The notes: generated by a model from the sequence alone, not told the origin. A DNA stretch of 64,000 nt from Mucilaginibacter flavus (GCF_030409315.1 NZ_JAUFPS010000014.1:95648-159647); one strand, 5' to 3'; counted from the first letter of the stretch, positions 27,168 through 36,538 are shown. Numbers and translations: made by a program.

Positions 27168-27890
27168 TTACCCCTCCAGTTTCTTCAAAACATCTTTAGC
27201 ATAGGAGTTTCCTATCGGGATGATGCGTTTGCCAATTTCTATCTGGTTGGATGAGTAGGCGGTAACGTGGTTGAGCGACACGATGTACGAGCGATGGGCG
27301 CGGATAAAGTGATTGGCTGATAATTTTTCTTCCAGGTAGGTAAGCGTTTGGTAGGTAATTACGGCATTGGTGGTGGTGTATATTTTAACGTAGTCCTTCA
27401 GCCCCTCAATATAAAGGATATCAATAAGCAGGATGCGCACCATTTTTTTGTCGGATTTTACGTAGATAAACGCCAGTCTATCATCTTTAACTAAGGTAGG
27501 CGCCGGCGATGTTACAATAATCTTATCGGGGTTGCGGCTGCTTTCGTACTTATCAACCGCTTTTAAAAAACGCTCGAAGGATACCGGTTTCAGCAGGTAA
27601 TCAATCACGTTAAGCTCGTAACCTTCCAAAGCAAATTCGCGGTGCGCGGTAGTGAGAATTACCGGCGGTGGGTTTTTGAGAGTACGTAATAATTCAATGC
27701 CAGTAAGCTGCGGCATCTGGATATCTAAAAACAGCAGGTCTACCTCGTAGCTTTTAAGCGTGTTATAAACTTCTATAGCGTTGTTGCAGGTGCCAATCAG
27801 GTTAAGCTTATCCAATTTACTGATGTGACTTTGCATTACTTCGCGGGCCAGTTGTTCATCGTCGGCTACCAGGCAGTTGATCTTTTTCAT
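27168..27890 (-). CDS. LytTR-family DNA-binding response regulator
   Basis: This 240-residue cytoplasmic regulator has an N-terminal receiver domain (about 3-118) with acidic pocket DDE at residues 10-12 and phosphoacceptor Asp56 in LLFLDIQMPQLTG, and a C-terminal LytTR DNA-binding domain (about 140-238) with YIEGLKDYVKIYT and RAHRSYIVSLNHV. It overlaps the kinase gene by four bases (ATGA), so the pair is co-translated. Confidence 0.95.
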   Translation of the reverse strand: MKKINCLVADDEQLAREVMQSHISKLDKLNLIGTCNNAIEVYNTLKSYEVDLLFLDIQMPQLTGIELLRTLKNPPPVILTTAHREFALEGYELNVIDYLLKPVSFERFLKAVDKYESSRNPDKIIVTSPAPTLVKDDRLAFIYVKSDKKMVRILLIDILYIEGLKDYVKIYTTTNAVITYQTLTYLEEKLSANHFIRAHRSYIVSLNHVTAYSSNQIEIGKRIIPIGNSYAKDVLKKLEG

Positions 27891-28936
27891 AGGTCAAGCT
27901 TTAAATCGGCCTCAAAAATTTCGTTGAATTTATTAATCAGCAAGGTGTAGTTGCCGGGGTAGGTAAGCTCCAACCGACGCTTTACATTTTTGAGGCCGAG
28001 GCCTGTGCTGGTAGCCGTAGTATTGGGTTCATAACTATTCTCTACCTTAAAAAACAGCCTACTGCCGGTTACCTTTAAATTAATGGTGATGTAACCATTA
28101 TGTTCGGCAAGGCCATGTTTAAAAGCGTTCTCTACAAAAGGGAGCAACAATAAGGGCGCAATCATTTTACCGGCAATATCGCCCGAGTATTGGAAGGAGA
28201 GCTCCAGCCTATCGGCAAAGCGCATTTGCTCAATACCGATGTAACTTTCCAGGTGTTTAATCTCGTCTTGCAGCAGTACTTTGTTTTCACTGGCCTCGTA
28301 CAGCATGTAGTGCATCAGGTCTGACAGGCGCAACACCACTTTTGATGCCTGTTCACTTCCTTTTAAGGTAAGGGCATATAAACTGTTAAGTGTATTGAAA
28401 AAAAAGTGCGGGTTAATCTGGGCTTTCAACAGGCCCATTTCGGCGGTAAACTTTTCCTGCTCCATTTCGCGCAGGTGCTTTTCCTGTTCAAACGCGTTGC
28501 GCATCAATTTGGCAATCATGGCTATGGCCATTACGGGAGTATTGTTGGCCGCGTTTTTAAAAATGCGTACCGGAATCCAAAAGGTGGTTTTCTCCATTTT
28601 AAACATGGCGGGCTCGTGAATTTTATCCCACGGAACCCAAATGGCATATGCGAAAAAACGTTGAATGAGGCCACCAAAAAGTATGAGCAATAATAATCCA
28701 ACGGCGTATTTGAAATATTTTTGAGGGTAATAAAATAAGGGCATCAGTAAGTAAAGGTTTACATAGGTAACCAGCATGCAGGTGGGCACCCCGGTTAACA
28801 GCTGTGGGTCCAGCTTAAATGAAAATACATCCTTATCCTCCCATCCGTTGTTTACAGATTGGTATAGTACATAAGCCAGCCAAAACAGCAGGTGCCGCAT
28901 AATGGCCTGGTATCGTATCTGCTTTAGGTTTTGCAT
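27887..28936 (-). CDS. LytS/YehU-type sensor histidine kinase
   Basis: This 349-residue membrane kinase has about four N-terminal helices, a short coiled linker and the His_kinase domain with QINPHFFFNTLNSLYAL; the phosphorylated residue is His177. The ATPase part includes LLLLPFVENAFKHG and TGLGLKNVKRRLEL. It should phosphorylate the LytTR regulator encoded next. No extracellular sensor domain is visible beyond short loops, so the signal is probably sensed in or near the membrane. Confidence 0.94.
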   Translation of the reverse strand: MQNLKQIRYQAIMRHLLFWLAYVLYQSVNNGWEDKDVFSFKLDPQLLTGVPTCMLVTYVNLYLLMPLFYYPQKYFKYAVGLLLLILFGGLIQRFFAYAIWVPWDKIHEPAMFKMEKTTFWIPVRIFKNAANNTPVMAIAMIAKLMRNAFEQEKHLREMEQEKFTAEMGLLKAQINPHFFFNTLNSLYALTLKGSEQASKVVLRLSDLMHYMLYEASENKVLLQDEIKHLESYIGIEQMRFADRLELSFQYSGDIAGKMIAPLLLLPFVENAFKHGLAEHNGYITINLKVTGSRLFFKVENSYEPNTTATSTGLGLKNVKRRLELTYPGNYTLLINKFNEIFEADLKLDL

Positions 28937-29122
28937 GTTGTAAAAATCAATATTCTTAGCGGGCTATATCCGGTTATTAGACCAACGCCCCATTCCGGGC
29001 CCTTAATTGTACGTTTTTTACCGTTAACATGTTTGGGGTTGTTAACAGCTTGTTGATGGTTGCAAATAAGCACTACGTCTAAAACTAAAAATATTGCGTT
29101 TTTAGCGCCATTTATTTGAGGC

Positions 29123-31339
29123 ATGAAAATATTTCAGCGCCTCAATTATCGCCAATTTGGGTTGATTTTATACCTTATATTACAAGCAGCCTTGCAAGGG
29201 TTACACGCCCAGGAGGCTTTTTTACCGTTGCCCGAGGCTCAACGCCCGCATTTACAAGCCACCCGCACTACCGAAAAAATAACCATCGATGGCCTGCCCG
29301 ATGAAGCGGCCTGGGATAAAGCCCCCGTTGCCACTTATTTCACCACGGCCTATCCCCGGCAGGGTAATAAAGCAACGTACGATACCAAGGTGCGGTTATT
29401 GTACGATGATAAAAATATTTACATCAGCGCGGTATGTGATTTTCCACCGGGTAAAAAAGATATCCAGGTACAGGATTTGCGCCGGGATTTTAGTTATAGC
29501 AATAACGAACTTTTTGAAATCCTGATCGATCCATTCAAAGATCCCCGCCTGCCGGTAATGACTTTTTGCGTAACGCCCTACGGCACCCAGATGGATATTA
29601 TGCACTATGCCGATTTTAGCTACGATTATAAATGGGATGCCGTTTGGCAGGCCGCCAGTAAAATACAGGAACACTCCTGGACAACCGAAGTGGCTATCCC
29701 CTTCAGCACCCTGCGGTATCCCAAAAATTCCAGTGAATGGAGCATTAACTTTGCCCGCAACATCAGGCACATCGGCGAAACCAACGGCTGGTCGCCCTGG
29801 CCGCAGGCTTATAGCGAAACGCAGATGGCCTATGCAGGTATCCTTACCAATATAATACCACCCGATGCTAATTTTAACTTGCGGGTTGAGCCTTACGCAT
29901 TAGTGAATGCCAATAAGATCGACAATAAAAAGACAAGCTATAAACCGGAGTTTGGCGGTGAGGTTAAATATGCCATCAACTCCAATACCCTACTGGAGGG
30001 TACTGTTAACACCGATTTTGCCCAGGCGGATGTGGATAAGCAGGTGGTAAACCTAAGCCGCTCAAGTGTGTTCTTTCCAGAAAAGCGGCAGTTCTTTTTA
30101 GAGAACGCCAGCCTGTTTTCGGTAGGGCAAAGTGGTATTATTCAACCTTTTTTTAGCCGGAGGATAGGGCTGAGCGATAACGGCAACCCGCTTACCATTA
30201 ATGGTGGCTTAAGGTTTGTTCACCAGGATAGCAAGCAATCGGCCGGGGTATTGGTAATGAAACAAAATGGAGATAGTACCGAAAATGGCGCGCTGTTTGG
30301 CGTATTTCGCTACAAACGCAATATCACCAACAGGCTGCAGGTCGGCGGGATGGAGATACTGCGCGAAAACCTGGCGGGGCTGGGCCACTCTACATCTGTT
30401 AACCCGGTTGAGGTGGTGGATGCCTTTTGGCAGGTAAGCCAGCCGTTTTTTATCCGTGGGATGGCATCATACTCGGGTAATTCGCTCAATAAACAAAAAG
30501 GATCTGCGGCCTTTGCCGAGTTGAATTACTCGGCCACGCATTTCTTTATCGATTGGTTTCAAACTGCGGTATCTAAAGGTTACCAGGCCCAAACGGGGTT
30601 TGTTGCCCGCGATAATTTTATCAATACACAACCCAATTTTTACTTTTTTACGCATAAAAACTGGTTTCCTAAAAACGTGCAGTTTTTTAGTCCGCAAATT
30701 ACTGCCGATATTTATCACGAAGCCTCAACCGGCAAATTCCAGGAAGCAAACGTGATATTGATGCCTTTTCAATTGTTTTTTACAGATCAATCGCACCTTA
30801 ATTTTAATATCACCAGTTCATGGGAAAACCTTACGGATAATTTTGAACCGGTACGTAAGGTTAATATCGCTACAGCAAATTACCATTTTTACCGCTATGA
30901 ATTTTACGGCATCACCAACGCGGCCGCGCCCTTTAGTGCCGAAACCCGTTTGAGCACCGGGGGCTATTATAATGGTAGGCTGAATAGTTATTATTTATCG
31001 TTAAGGGCAGCACCCGTACCCCAGCTATCCCTGGTGATGAGCTATACCCGTAACGATTTTAAAAACGTAGGCGTAGATAAAGTATCAACCACCACCCACC
31101 TGCTGGCGCCAGAGCTGCGGGTAGCGGCCAATCCTAAAATGCTGTTATCTGCATTTTACCAATATAACACCGACGCCCGTAACGGATCATTAAATGCCCG
31201 CTTTTCGTGGGAGTACCGCCCGCTATCGTTCATTTACCTGGTGGCAAACAGCGTGAACAATTATTATAAAACACCCTTCGGCATCCCGCAAAAACAACAG
31301 GGCGGTATTTTGAAGCTAACGTATATCAGGCAGATATAG
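29123..31339 (+). CDS. DUF5916 outer-membrane protein with CBM9-like N-terminal domain
   Basis: This 738-residue protein has a signal peptide (about 1-30, ending LHAQ), an N-terminal carbohydrate-binding-like domain (about 50-245; IDGLPDEAAWDKAP, RLLYDDKNIYISAV, FEILIDPFKD, TEVAIPFSTLRYP), and a C-terminal DUF5916 region of beta-strands that probably forms an outer-membrane barrel. The motif NTDFAQADVDKQVVNLSR with FFPEKRQFFLENA is typical of the family. It is transcribed divergently from the two-component pair. Function is unknown in the family as a whole; binding of a sugar or metabolite is inference. Confidence 0.87.
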   Translation: MKIFQRLNYRQFGLILYLILQAALQGLHAQEAFLPLPEAQRPHLQATRTTEKITIDGLPDEAAWDKAPVATYFTTAYPRQGNKATYDTKVRLLYDDKNIYISAVCDFPPGKKDIQVQDLRRDFSYSNNELFEILIDPFKDPRLPVMTFCVTPYGTQMDIMHYADFSYDYKWDAVWQAASKIQEHSWTTEVAIPFSTLRYPKNSSEWSINFARNIRHIGETNGWSPWPQAYSETQMAYAGILTNIIPPDANFNLRVEPYALVNANKIDNKKTSYKPEFGGEVKYAINSNTLLEGTVNTDFAQADVDKQVVNLSRSSVFFPEKRQFFLENASLFSVGQSGIIQPFFSRRIGLSDNGNPLTINGGLRFVHQDSKQSAGVLVMKQNGDSTENGALFGVFRYKRNITNRLQVGGMEILRENLAGLGHSTSVNPVEVVDAFWQVSQPFFIRGMASYSGNSLNKQKGSAAFAELNYSATHFFIDWFQTAVSKGYQAQTGFVARDNFINTQPNFYFFTHKNWFPKNVQFFSPQITADIYHEASTGKFQEANVILMPFQLFFTDQSHLNFNITSSWENLTDNFEPVRKVNIATANYHFYRYEFYGITNAAAPFSAETRLSTGGYYNGRLNSYYLSLRAAPVPQLSLVMSYTRNDFKNVGVDKVSTTTHLLAPELRVAANPKMLLSAFYQYNTDARNGSLNARFSWEYRPLSFIYLVANSVNNYYKTPFGIPQKQQGGILKLTYIRQI

Positions 31340-31340
31340 G

Positions 31341-31638
31341 GAAGAGAGATTCAAGAGATTAGAGTCAAGAATCAAGAGAGGAAGCTTTGCATTAAATTAA
31401 ATTCATTGCCGTCCTGCGTTGTTCGAAGTCTCCGACTTCGAACGAGTATGCCTGTAGTCTCTGACTACAGGATCATCTACATTTTCAAATCGCAATCTGT
31501 TCAATGATCAAACCGGTAGTTGCAAACTACAGGCATCGCAGATCGAAGTCGGAGGACTTTGACCAACAGTGAAGAGAGTCAAGAAATTAGAGTCAAGAAT
31601 TAAGAGAGGAAGCTAAGTGTTAAACTAATTTCATTGCC
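31341..31638. repeat. Two direct repeats flanking an inverted REP pair
   Basis: A block of about 70 bases at 31341-31410 recurs in the same direction at 31571-31638 with few changes; each copy contains AGAGTCAAGAAT and TCATTGCC at its end. Between them, 31422-31442 (TTCGAAGTC/GACTTCGAA hairpin) and 31451-31471 (CCTGTAGTC/GACTACAGG hairpin) are followed by inverted, degenerate copies at about 31516-31562. The two-hairpin unit with its eight-base spacer occurs again at 35072-35122. No gene is present in 31340-31843. Confidence 0.8.
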
Positions 31639-31843
31639 TTCCCATTTATGGGACGGAACCTTGGCGGCCAGCATTGGCTTTAGCCCAAAATGACCTGCCT
31701 GCTTTACTCCATATCGTTGTATTATGAACCTTTTAACGATATAGAGCGGCTTGGATTTTAATCTGTATCTTAAGCTATTGATGTTTAGTTGTTTAGCATG
31801 TTGGTTTAATATTTGGCATCATCGATATAAAAACACAAACTAT

Positions 31844-32680
31844 ATGAGCAACAAAACATGGTTCATTACCGGAACCTCACAGGGCATAGGCCTTGAACTG
31901 GTAAAAAAAGTAATAGCAAGCGGCGATAACGTAGTAGCAACCGCCCGTAGCATTGATGCGCTTAATACAGCAATACAAGCACCCGTCGGTCAGTTCCTGC
32001 CATTGCAGGTTGATTTGCTTGATGAAAACAGCATCGCGGCAGGTGTTGAACAGGCTATTGCCAAATTTGGGCAGATAGATTACCTGGTTAATAATGCCGG
32101 GTATGGTTTGTTGGGTGGTGTGGAAGAATCGTCAAAGCAAGAGGTGCAAGCCAATTTTGATGTAAATGTATTTGGCTTGTTAAGTGTTATCCGCGCGGTA
32201 TTGCCGCATATGCGTAAAGCCGGTTCGGGTCATATCCTGAATGTATCGTCGGTATTGGGCATCATATCTGTTGCGGGTTGGGGCGTTTACGCTGCTACCA
32301 AATTCGCGGTAGAAGCTTTATCAGAGGCTTTGAGCCAGGAGGTTGCACCCTTTGGGATTAAGGTTACTTTGATTGAACCAGGGTATTTCCGCACCGGTTT
32401 CCTTAACAATGGCTCAACTGTTTTACCTGTAAACCCAATAAGCGAATATACTGCCCTTGACGAGATAAAGCACAAGCATATCAACGAAATCCCCGGCACG
32501 CAATTAGGTAATCCCGAAAAAGCGGCCGAAGTGATCATCGCCACCACCCAGCTCACCGAACCACCGCTAAGGTTACTTTTAGGGTCGGACGCTTTGCAGT
32601 ATGCCAATTACAAAATAAGCCTGATGCAAACTGATTTTGAAGCGTTTAAAGAGGTTAGCGCATCTACGGATTTTATTTAA
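31844..32680 (+). CDS. Short-chain dehydrogenase/reductase
   Basis: This 278-residue NAD(P)-dependent oxidoreductase starts at the ATG at 31844 (MSNKTWFITG); 31 upstream codons in frame have no SDR character. Classical motifs are present: TGTSQGIG at residues 9-16, NNAG at 83-86, catalytic Ser135/136 in NVSSV, and Tyr149-x3-Lys153. The substrate cannot be assigned. It stands alone between repeat-rich gaps. Confidence 0.94.
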   Translation: MSNKTWFITGTSQGIGLELVKKVIASGDNVVATARSIDALNTAIQAPVGQFLPLQVDLLDENSIAAGVEQAIAKFGQIDYLVNNAGYGLLGGVEESSKQEVQANFDVNVFGLLSVIRAVLPHMRKAGSGHILNVSSVLGIISVAGWGVYAATKFAVEALSEALSQEVAPFGIKVTLIEPGYFRTGFLNNGSTVLPVNPISEYTALDEIKHKHINEIPGTQLGNPEKAAEVIIATTQLTEPPLRLLLGSDALQYANYKISLMQTDFEAFKEVSASTDFI

Positions 32681-32767
32681 CTTGCAACAGCGTGAGTAAG
32701 CAATGTTGTTGTGTGTATCTAACCGCGGATTCCAGAAAGCGCCCAACACCATGTTAAACGTTTTTTT

Positions 32768-32792
32768 GTAGAGATGCCTAATGCATCTCTAC
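32768..32792. repeat. GTAGAGATGC hairpin repeat with T/A flanks
   Basis: GTAGAGATGC and GCATCTCTAC pair perfectly around a five-base loop, with T runs before and A runs after, so it could act as a terminator on either strand. It lies between the SDR gene and the M28 peptidase gene. Confidence 0.75.
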
Positions 32793-32816
32793 AAAAAAAC
32801 AAAAACAGCATCACGC

Positions 32817-34163
32817 ATGAAATACATCAAAACCCTCCTCTTCCTACTCATCGCCGCCGCGTCATCGGCCCAAACCATCGTAAAACCCGATTTGCAGATT
32901 AAACAAATGGTTGATGAGGTATCCTCCAAAAATATTGAAGCTACCATCCGCAAACTGGTTAGTTTTAAAACCCGGCATGTGCTGAGCGATACCACCAGTA
33001 AAACCACCGGCATTGGCGCGGCCCGTAACTGGATCAAGGCCGAAATGGAGCGCTATGCCGCTGCCTCGAACGGGCGGATGACGGTTGCCTTTGATACTTT
33101 TACCCAACCCAAAAGCGGCAGGATTGATAAGCCGGTGATGATTAAAAACGTTTTGGCTACCTTAAAAGGCGCCGACCCGAACGATACTCGCGTTTACCTG
33201 GTATCGGGCCATTATGATTCGCGCATAAATGATGTGATGGATGGCAATGGCGTTGAGCCGGGTGCCAATGACGATGCTTCGGGCACGGCCCTTTCTATGG
33301 AACTGGCCAGGGTGATGGCTAAACACAGTTTCCCGGCCACCATCATTTTCATGACCGTTGCTGCCGAAGAGCAGGGGCTATACGGATCTGACCATGTAGC
33401 GAAACGCGCCAAAGCCGAAAACTGGAACGTGGATGCTATGCTGAATAACGATATTGTAGGCAACAGCCACGGTATGGAAACCGATTTGAAGGATAACCGT
33501 AGCGTGCGCGTTTTTAGTGATGGTATCCCCACCAACGCTACAGATAAACAAATTGCTGCATTGAAATCATTGGGTGGCGAAAATGATAGTCCCTCGCGCG
33601 AACTGGCACGCTATGCCAAAGAGATTGGCGAGCGTTATGTTGATCAGTTGGATGTTAAGCTGATTTACCGCCGCGATCGTTACCTGCGTGGCGGCGATCA
33701 CCTGCCATTTTTGGAGCAGGGTTTTAGCGCGGTACGTTTTACCGAAATGAATGAGGACTTTAACCGCCAGCACCAGAACATCCGTACCGAAAACGGCGTT
33801 GACTACGGCGACCTGCCCGACTTTGTTGATTTTAACTACGTACAAAAAGTAGCCCGCATGAACTTATCCGTGTTGGCCAACCTGGCCCTGGCACCCGCCC
33901 AGCCGCAAAAGGTGGGCATCATCACCAGCGACCTTACCAACAAAACCAAACTCACCTGGGAAGCGCCATCCACAGGCAAAAAACCTGCAGGCTACTATGT
34001 ACTGATGCGCGAAACCACCAGCGCCTTTTGGGAACGCAAGTTTTACGTAACTGATACCTCGGCTACGCTGGCCTACTCAAAAGATAATTATTTCTTCGCG
34101 GTACAAGCTGTAGATGCGGATGGGCATGAAAGTTTGCCGGTGTTTCCGAAGCCGGTGAGGTAA
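32817..34163 (+). CDS. Secreted M28-family zinc metallopeptidase
   Basis: This 448-residue protein (ATG at 32817, MKYIKTLLFLL) has a signal peptide ending near SSAQ and an M28 aminopeptidase domain. Zinc ligands are visible in SGHYDSR, ANDDASGT, AAEEQGLYGSDH, LNNDIVG and a C-terminal His in FNRQHQN. The last 90 residues (TSDLTNKTKLTWEAPSTG onward) look like a fibronectin type III-like domain. The upstream ATG at 32781 lies within a repeat hairpin and is unlikely. Confidence 0.92.
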   Translation: MKYIKTLLFLLIAAASSAQTIVKPDLQIKQMVDEVSSKNIEATIRKLVSFKTRHVLSDTTSKTTGIGAARNWIKAEMERYAAASNGRMTVAFDTFTQPKSGRIDKPVMIKNVLATLKGADPNDTRVYLVSGHYDSRINDVMDGNGVEPGANDDASGTALSMELARVMAKHSFPATIIFMTVAAEEQGLYGSDHVAKRAKAENWNVDAMLNNDIVGNSHGMETDLKDNRSVRVFSDGIPTNATDKQIAALKSLGGENDSPSRELARYAKEIGERYVDQLDVKLIYRRDRYLRGGDHLPFLEQGFSAVRFTEMNEDFNRQHQNIRTENGVDYGDLPDFVDFNYVQKVARMNLSVLANLALAPAQPQKVGIITSDLTNKTKLTWEAPSTGKKPAGYYVLMRETTSAFWERKFYVTDTSATLAYSKDNYFFAVQAVDADGHESLPVFPKPVR

Positions 34164-34167
34164 GAGA

Positions 34168-34307
34168 GCCTCACCCAACCCTCTCCAAAGGAGAGGGCTT
34201 TGATTAGCAGGCTTTAATCTCCTGATCTGAATAAAAAAACGTCTTTTGTGTACCCAACATGCAAATCAAAAGTCCTCTCCTTTGGAGAGGATTTAGGTGA
34301 GGCTTTT
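34168..34307. repeat. Inverted pair of TCCTCTCC REP units
   Basis: A unit with CCTCACCCAACCCTCTCC (34168-34205) is followed by its inverted copy at 34261-34307, which contains TCCTCTCCTTTGGAGAGGAT and ends AGGTGAGGCTTTT. The second unit ends five bases before the ATG at 34313. The same unit occurs at 36332-36378 and 36974-37018. Confidence 0.85.
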
Positions 34308-34312
34308 AAATT

Positions 34313-34870
34313 ATGCTATTTTATACCATTACCAATTTTATCGCCGACTCTATTTTTAACGGCACTTTTGCCATCACCATTTGCCTGTTTATTGTTAAGC
34401 TTTTTAAAATCGAATTATTTAAAATCAATAAGCCAGCATTGGTCAAAGCTGTAAACACCGTATTGCTTTTAGGGGCTAATATTTACCTGGTAACATATTT
34501 AGCAGAGATTTTTACAGCTTATTATTCGGGAGGCGAGTATGAACAGTATACGTTTACCAATCGTTTATTTGGTTCCTATTGGTGGGCTACACTCGCTTTA
34601 CTGGTCAGAAGTATTTTGCTGCCGCAAATCTTGTGGATCGGAAAATTCCGGAAATCATTTATCGCTACAATAGTTATTTTGTCCTTTTGGGTATTGATCA
34701 ATATTTTTTCGATGATGCCATTCGGGGCAATGGAAATTCTTAGAGAATTTAAGGTTTCGATGGGTTACTTTGAGGGATTAGTGATTTACATTGTAATTTT
34801 AGCGGTTGTATACTTTATTTTAAACAGAAAAAAGTTGATAGAGTCGAAATACACGTTCACAGGGAGTTAA
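34313..34870 (+). CDS. Multi-pass membrane protein of unknown function
   Basis: I do not recognise this 185-residue protein. It has about five hydrophobic segments (around residues 5-25, 40-62, 85-105, 117-137 and 155-175), with SGGEYEQYTFTNRLFGSYWW between the second and third. No signal peptide and no catalytic motif are seen. It is preceded at five bases by a REP unit and has no operon partner. Confidence 0.7.
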   Translation: MLFYTITNFIADSIFNGTFAITICLFIVKLFKIELFKINKPALVKAVNTVLLLGANIYLVTYLAEIFTAYYSGGEYEQYTFTNRLFGSYWWATLALLVRSILLPQILWIGKFRKSFIATIVILSFWVLINIFSMMPFGAMEILREFKVSMGYFEGLVIYIVILAVVYFILNRKKLIESKYTFTGS

Positions 34871-34900
34871 GCATTTATGAGCGTCACAAATCAAAACCAT

Positions 34901-35049
34901 TAGGAGGCACCTACGGAGCCAAAAGCAAGAGAGTTTTGACTATAAACACGAGACTCCGCTGGAGTCTGGGAATTATTTTTAGACTCCAGCGGAGTCCCGT
35001 GTTTATAGATATATTGTTAAACAGGATTTGGCTCCGTAGGTGCCTCCTA
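34901..35049. repeat. 149-bp nested palindromic element (MITE/REPIN-like)
   Basis: Outer arms at 34901-34923 and 35027-35049 are perfect 23-base inverted repeats containing GGCACCTACGGAGCC. Inner arms at 34940-34967 and 34981-35008 pair over 28 positions with one mismatch and contain GACTCCGCTGGAGTC, itself a palindrome. The element has no coding capacity and no evident target-site duplication. Confidence 0.9.
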
Positions 35050-35071
35050 TTTCACTTTTACCCCACCGCTG

Positions 35072-35122
35072 TGCGAAGCCTCTGACTTCGCACCAATATG
35101 CCTGTAGTCTCCAGACTACAGG
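35072..35122. repeat. Two-hairpin REP unit
   Basis: TGCGAAG/CTTCGCA (35072-35092) and CCTGTAGTCT/AGACTACAGG (35101-35122) are separated by eight bases ending TATG, the same architecture as 31422-31471. Confidence 0.8.
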
Positions 35123-35316
35123 ATGTCGTTATGCTCACGATTGTAACGCAACGTAACTCCGGGCTAAATAATGAGCCTTAAATTTATCTTAGCTGAACGC
35201 TGGGATCATGATTCTCGTCGACGAAAGATTCAATGCCCTCCCACTTAATGACATTGCCTTAACCTGCCACCTCGTCCGTTTAAATTATCTTTACGCATCT
35301 CACCCCTTACACCAAA

Positions 35317-36189
35317 ATGCAAAAAAGCAAAATACATATACGGCCTTTATTGGCGGTTTTAGGTTCGATATTAAGCGTTCAGATAGGGGCCACTATTGCC
35401 AAAGAATTATTCCCGGCACTTGGCGCGACGTTCACCGCGATGCTGAGGATAGGGTTATCTGCCTTGATACTGCTTGCGGTAAACAGGCCCAACCTAAAAA
35501 GCCTTACCAAAGTACAATGGCAGGCGGTAATTCCTTATGGGCTTTGTCTTGGCGCCATGAATTTGGTTTACTACCTCGCTTTATCCCGCATCCCGTTGGG
35601 GATAGCCGTCACGCTTGAATTTATGGGGCCGCTATTGTTGGTTGTATTCAGCTCCAGGCGACTCATCGAATTTTTATGGGTGCTGCTTGCCGCGGGAGGC
35701 ATTGTGTTGATGACACCGTGGAACAATACCAATATTGACCTGTTCGGCGCGGGCATGGCCTTGCTGGCAGGTGCGTTTTGGGCGGGGTATATTATTTTAG
35801 GTCGACGGGTATCCGCCGTGTTAGATGGCCGGCAGGCTGTTACTATAGGAATGCTGTTTGCGCTGGTGGTGGCGTTGCCCTTTGCTTTTACAGGCGGTGG
35901 CATGGTAAACTTTAAAAGCCATATGATTATTCCAGCAGTGGCGTTGGCTTTGTTTTGCAGCGCCGTTCCGTTTTCATTAGAGATGTACGCGCTTAAGTAT
36001 ATGCCCACCAAAACGTTCAGCATCCTCATGAGCATGGAACCCGCCGTTGGAGCCATCTGCGGGTTGATATTTTTGAAGGAATATCTTTCTGTACAGGAAT
36101 ATGTAGCTGTTGTATTGGTAGTAATTGCAAGTGCAGGGGCAACCTTAGGCAACCGGGAGGATATGGGCAAAGCTACGCCCGACGCTTAG
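35317..36189 (+). CDS. EamA/RhtA-like inner membrane exporter
   Basis: This 290-residue transporter has ten predicted membrane helices in two EamA halves. It is close to enterobacterial RhtA (threonine/homoserine exporter): shared blocks include GATIAKELFPALGA, PLGIAVTLEFMGPL, VFSSRRLIEFLWV and SLEMYALKYMPTKTFSILM followed by SMEPA. Export of amino acids is likely but the substrate is not proven. TATCTTTA upstream of the ATG is one base from the -7 consensus. Confidence 0.88.
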   Translation: MQKSKIHIRPLLAVLGSILSVQIGATIAKELFPALGATFTAMLRIGLSALILLAVNRPNLKSLTKVQWQAVIPYGLCLGAMNLVYYLALSRIPLGIAVTLEFMGPLLLVVFSSRRLIEFLWVLLAAGGIVLMTPWNNTNIDLFGAGMALLAGAFWAGYIILGRRVSAVLDGRQAVTIGMLFALVVALPFAFTGGGMVNFKSHMIIPAVALALFCSAVPFSLEMYALKYMPTKTFSILMSMEPAVGAICGLIFLKEYLSVQEYVAVVLVVIASAGATLGNREDMGKATPDA

Positions 36190-36331
36190 CGAAAAGGAAT
36201 TAATATCGAACACTGAATGCCGAATATCGAATAATGAAGTATAAACAATGCTTCCGCGAGTTTAGCGCATAATATTACCCACGAGCTGAAAGCCCGAGGC
36301 AGCGTTTTTTTCAGTTTGCGTTTCCAGCTGC

Positions 36332-36378
36332 GCAAATCAAAAGTCCTCTCCTTTGGAGAGGATTTAGGTGAGGCTTTT
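36332..36378. repeat. TCCTCTCC REP unit before the small membrane gene
   Basis: This copy is identical over most of its 47 bases to 34261-34307 and in the same orientation relative to the downstream gene. It ends 16 bases before the ATG at 36395. Confidence 0.85.
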
Positions 36379-36394
36379 TTACTAAGTTTGTAAT

Positions 36395-36538
36395 ATGTAT
36401 TTCTTTAGAAAAAAAGATCCCAACAGGCCAAATAACATTAACCTGCGCATTATGCATTTTATAAACGCGTTGGCTATTATCATGTTTTTGGCGGGCATTA
36501 TCTACAAGCTGATACAAATGTTCATATTCAAAAAATGA
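36395..36538 (+). CDS. Small membrane protein (47 residues) coupled to ridA
   Basis: This small gene begins MYFFRKKDPNRPNN, continues through NLRIMHFINAL, has one membrane helix (about residues 22-41) and ends IFKK. Its stop TGA overlaps the ridA start (ATGATG), a coupled arrangement that supports translation. The FFRKKDP-x-RPxNIN pattern resembles small Bacteroidota proteins that I recall as DUF6728. That assignment is from memory. Function is unknown. Confidence 0.7.
   Translation: MYFFRKKDPNRPNNINLRIMHFINALAIIMFLAGIIYKLIQMFIFKK

Noticed and set aside
31751..31843. N-terminal extension of the SDR protein
   Set aside because: The 31 upstream codons are not SDR-like; the ATG at 31844 gives a normal N-terminus.
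34901..35049. Possible insertion sequence
   Set aside because: There is no transposase and no clear target duplication; it is better described as a MITE/REPIN-like repeat.
35208..35618. Open frame of 136 codons before and inside the RhtA-like gene
   Set aside because: It overlaps the well-supported transporter in another frame and has no family features.
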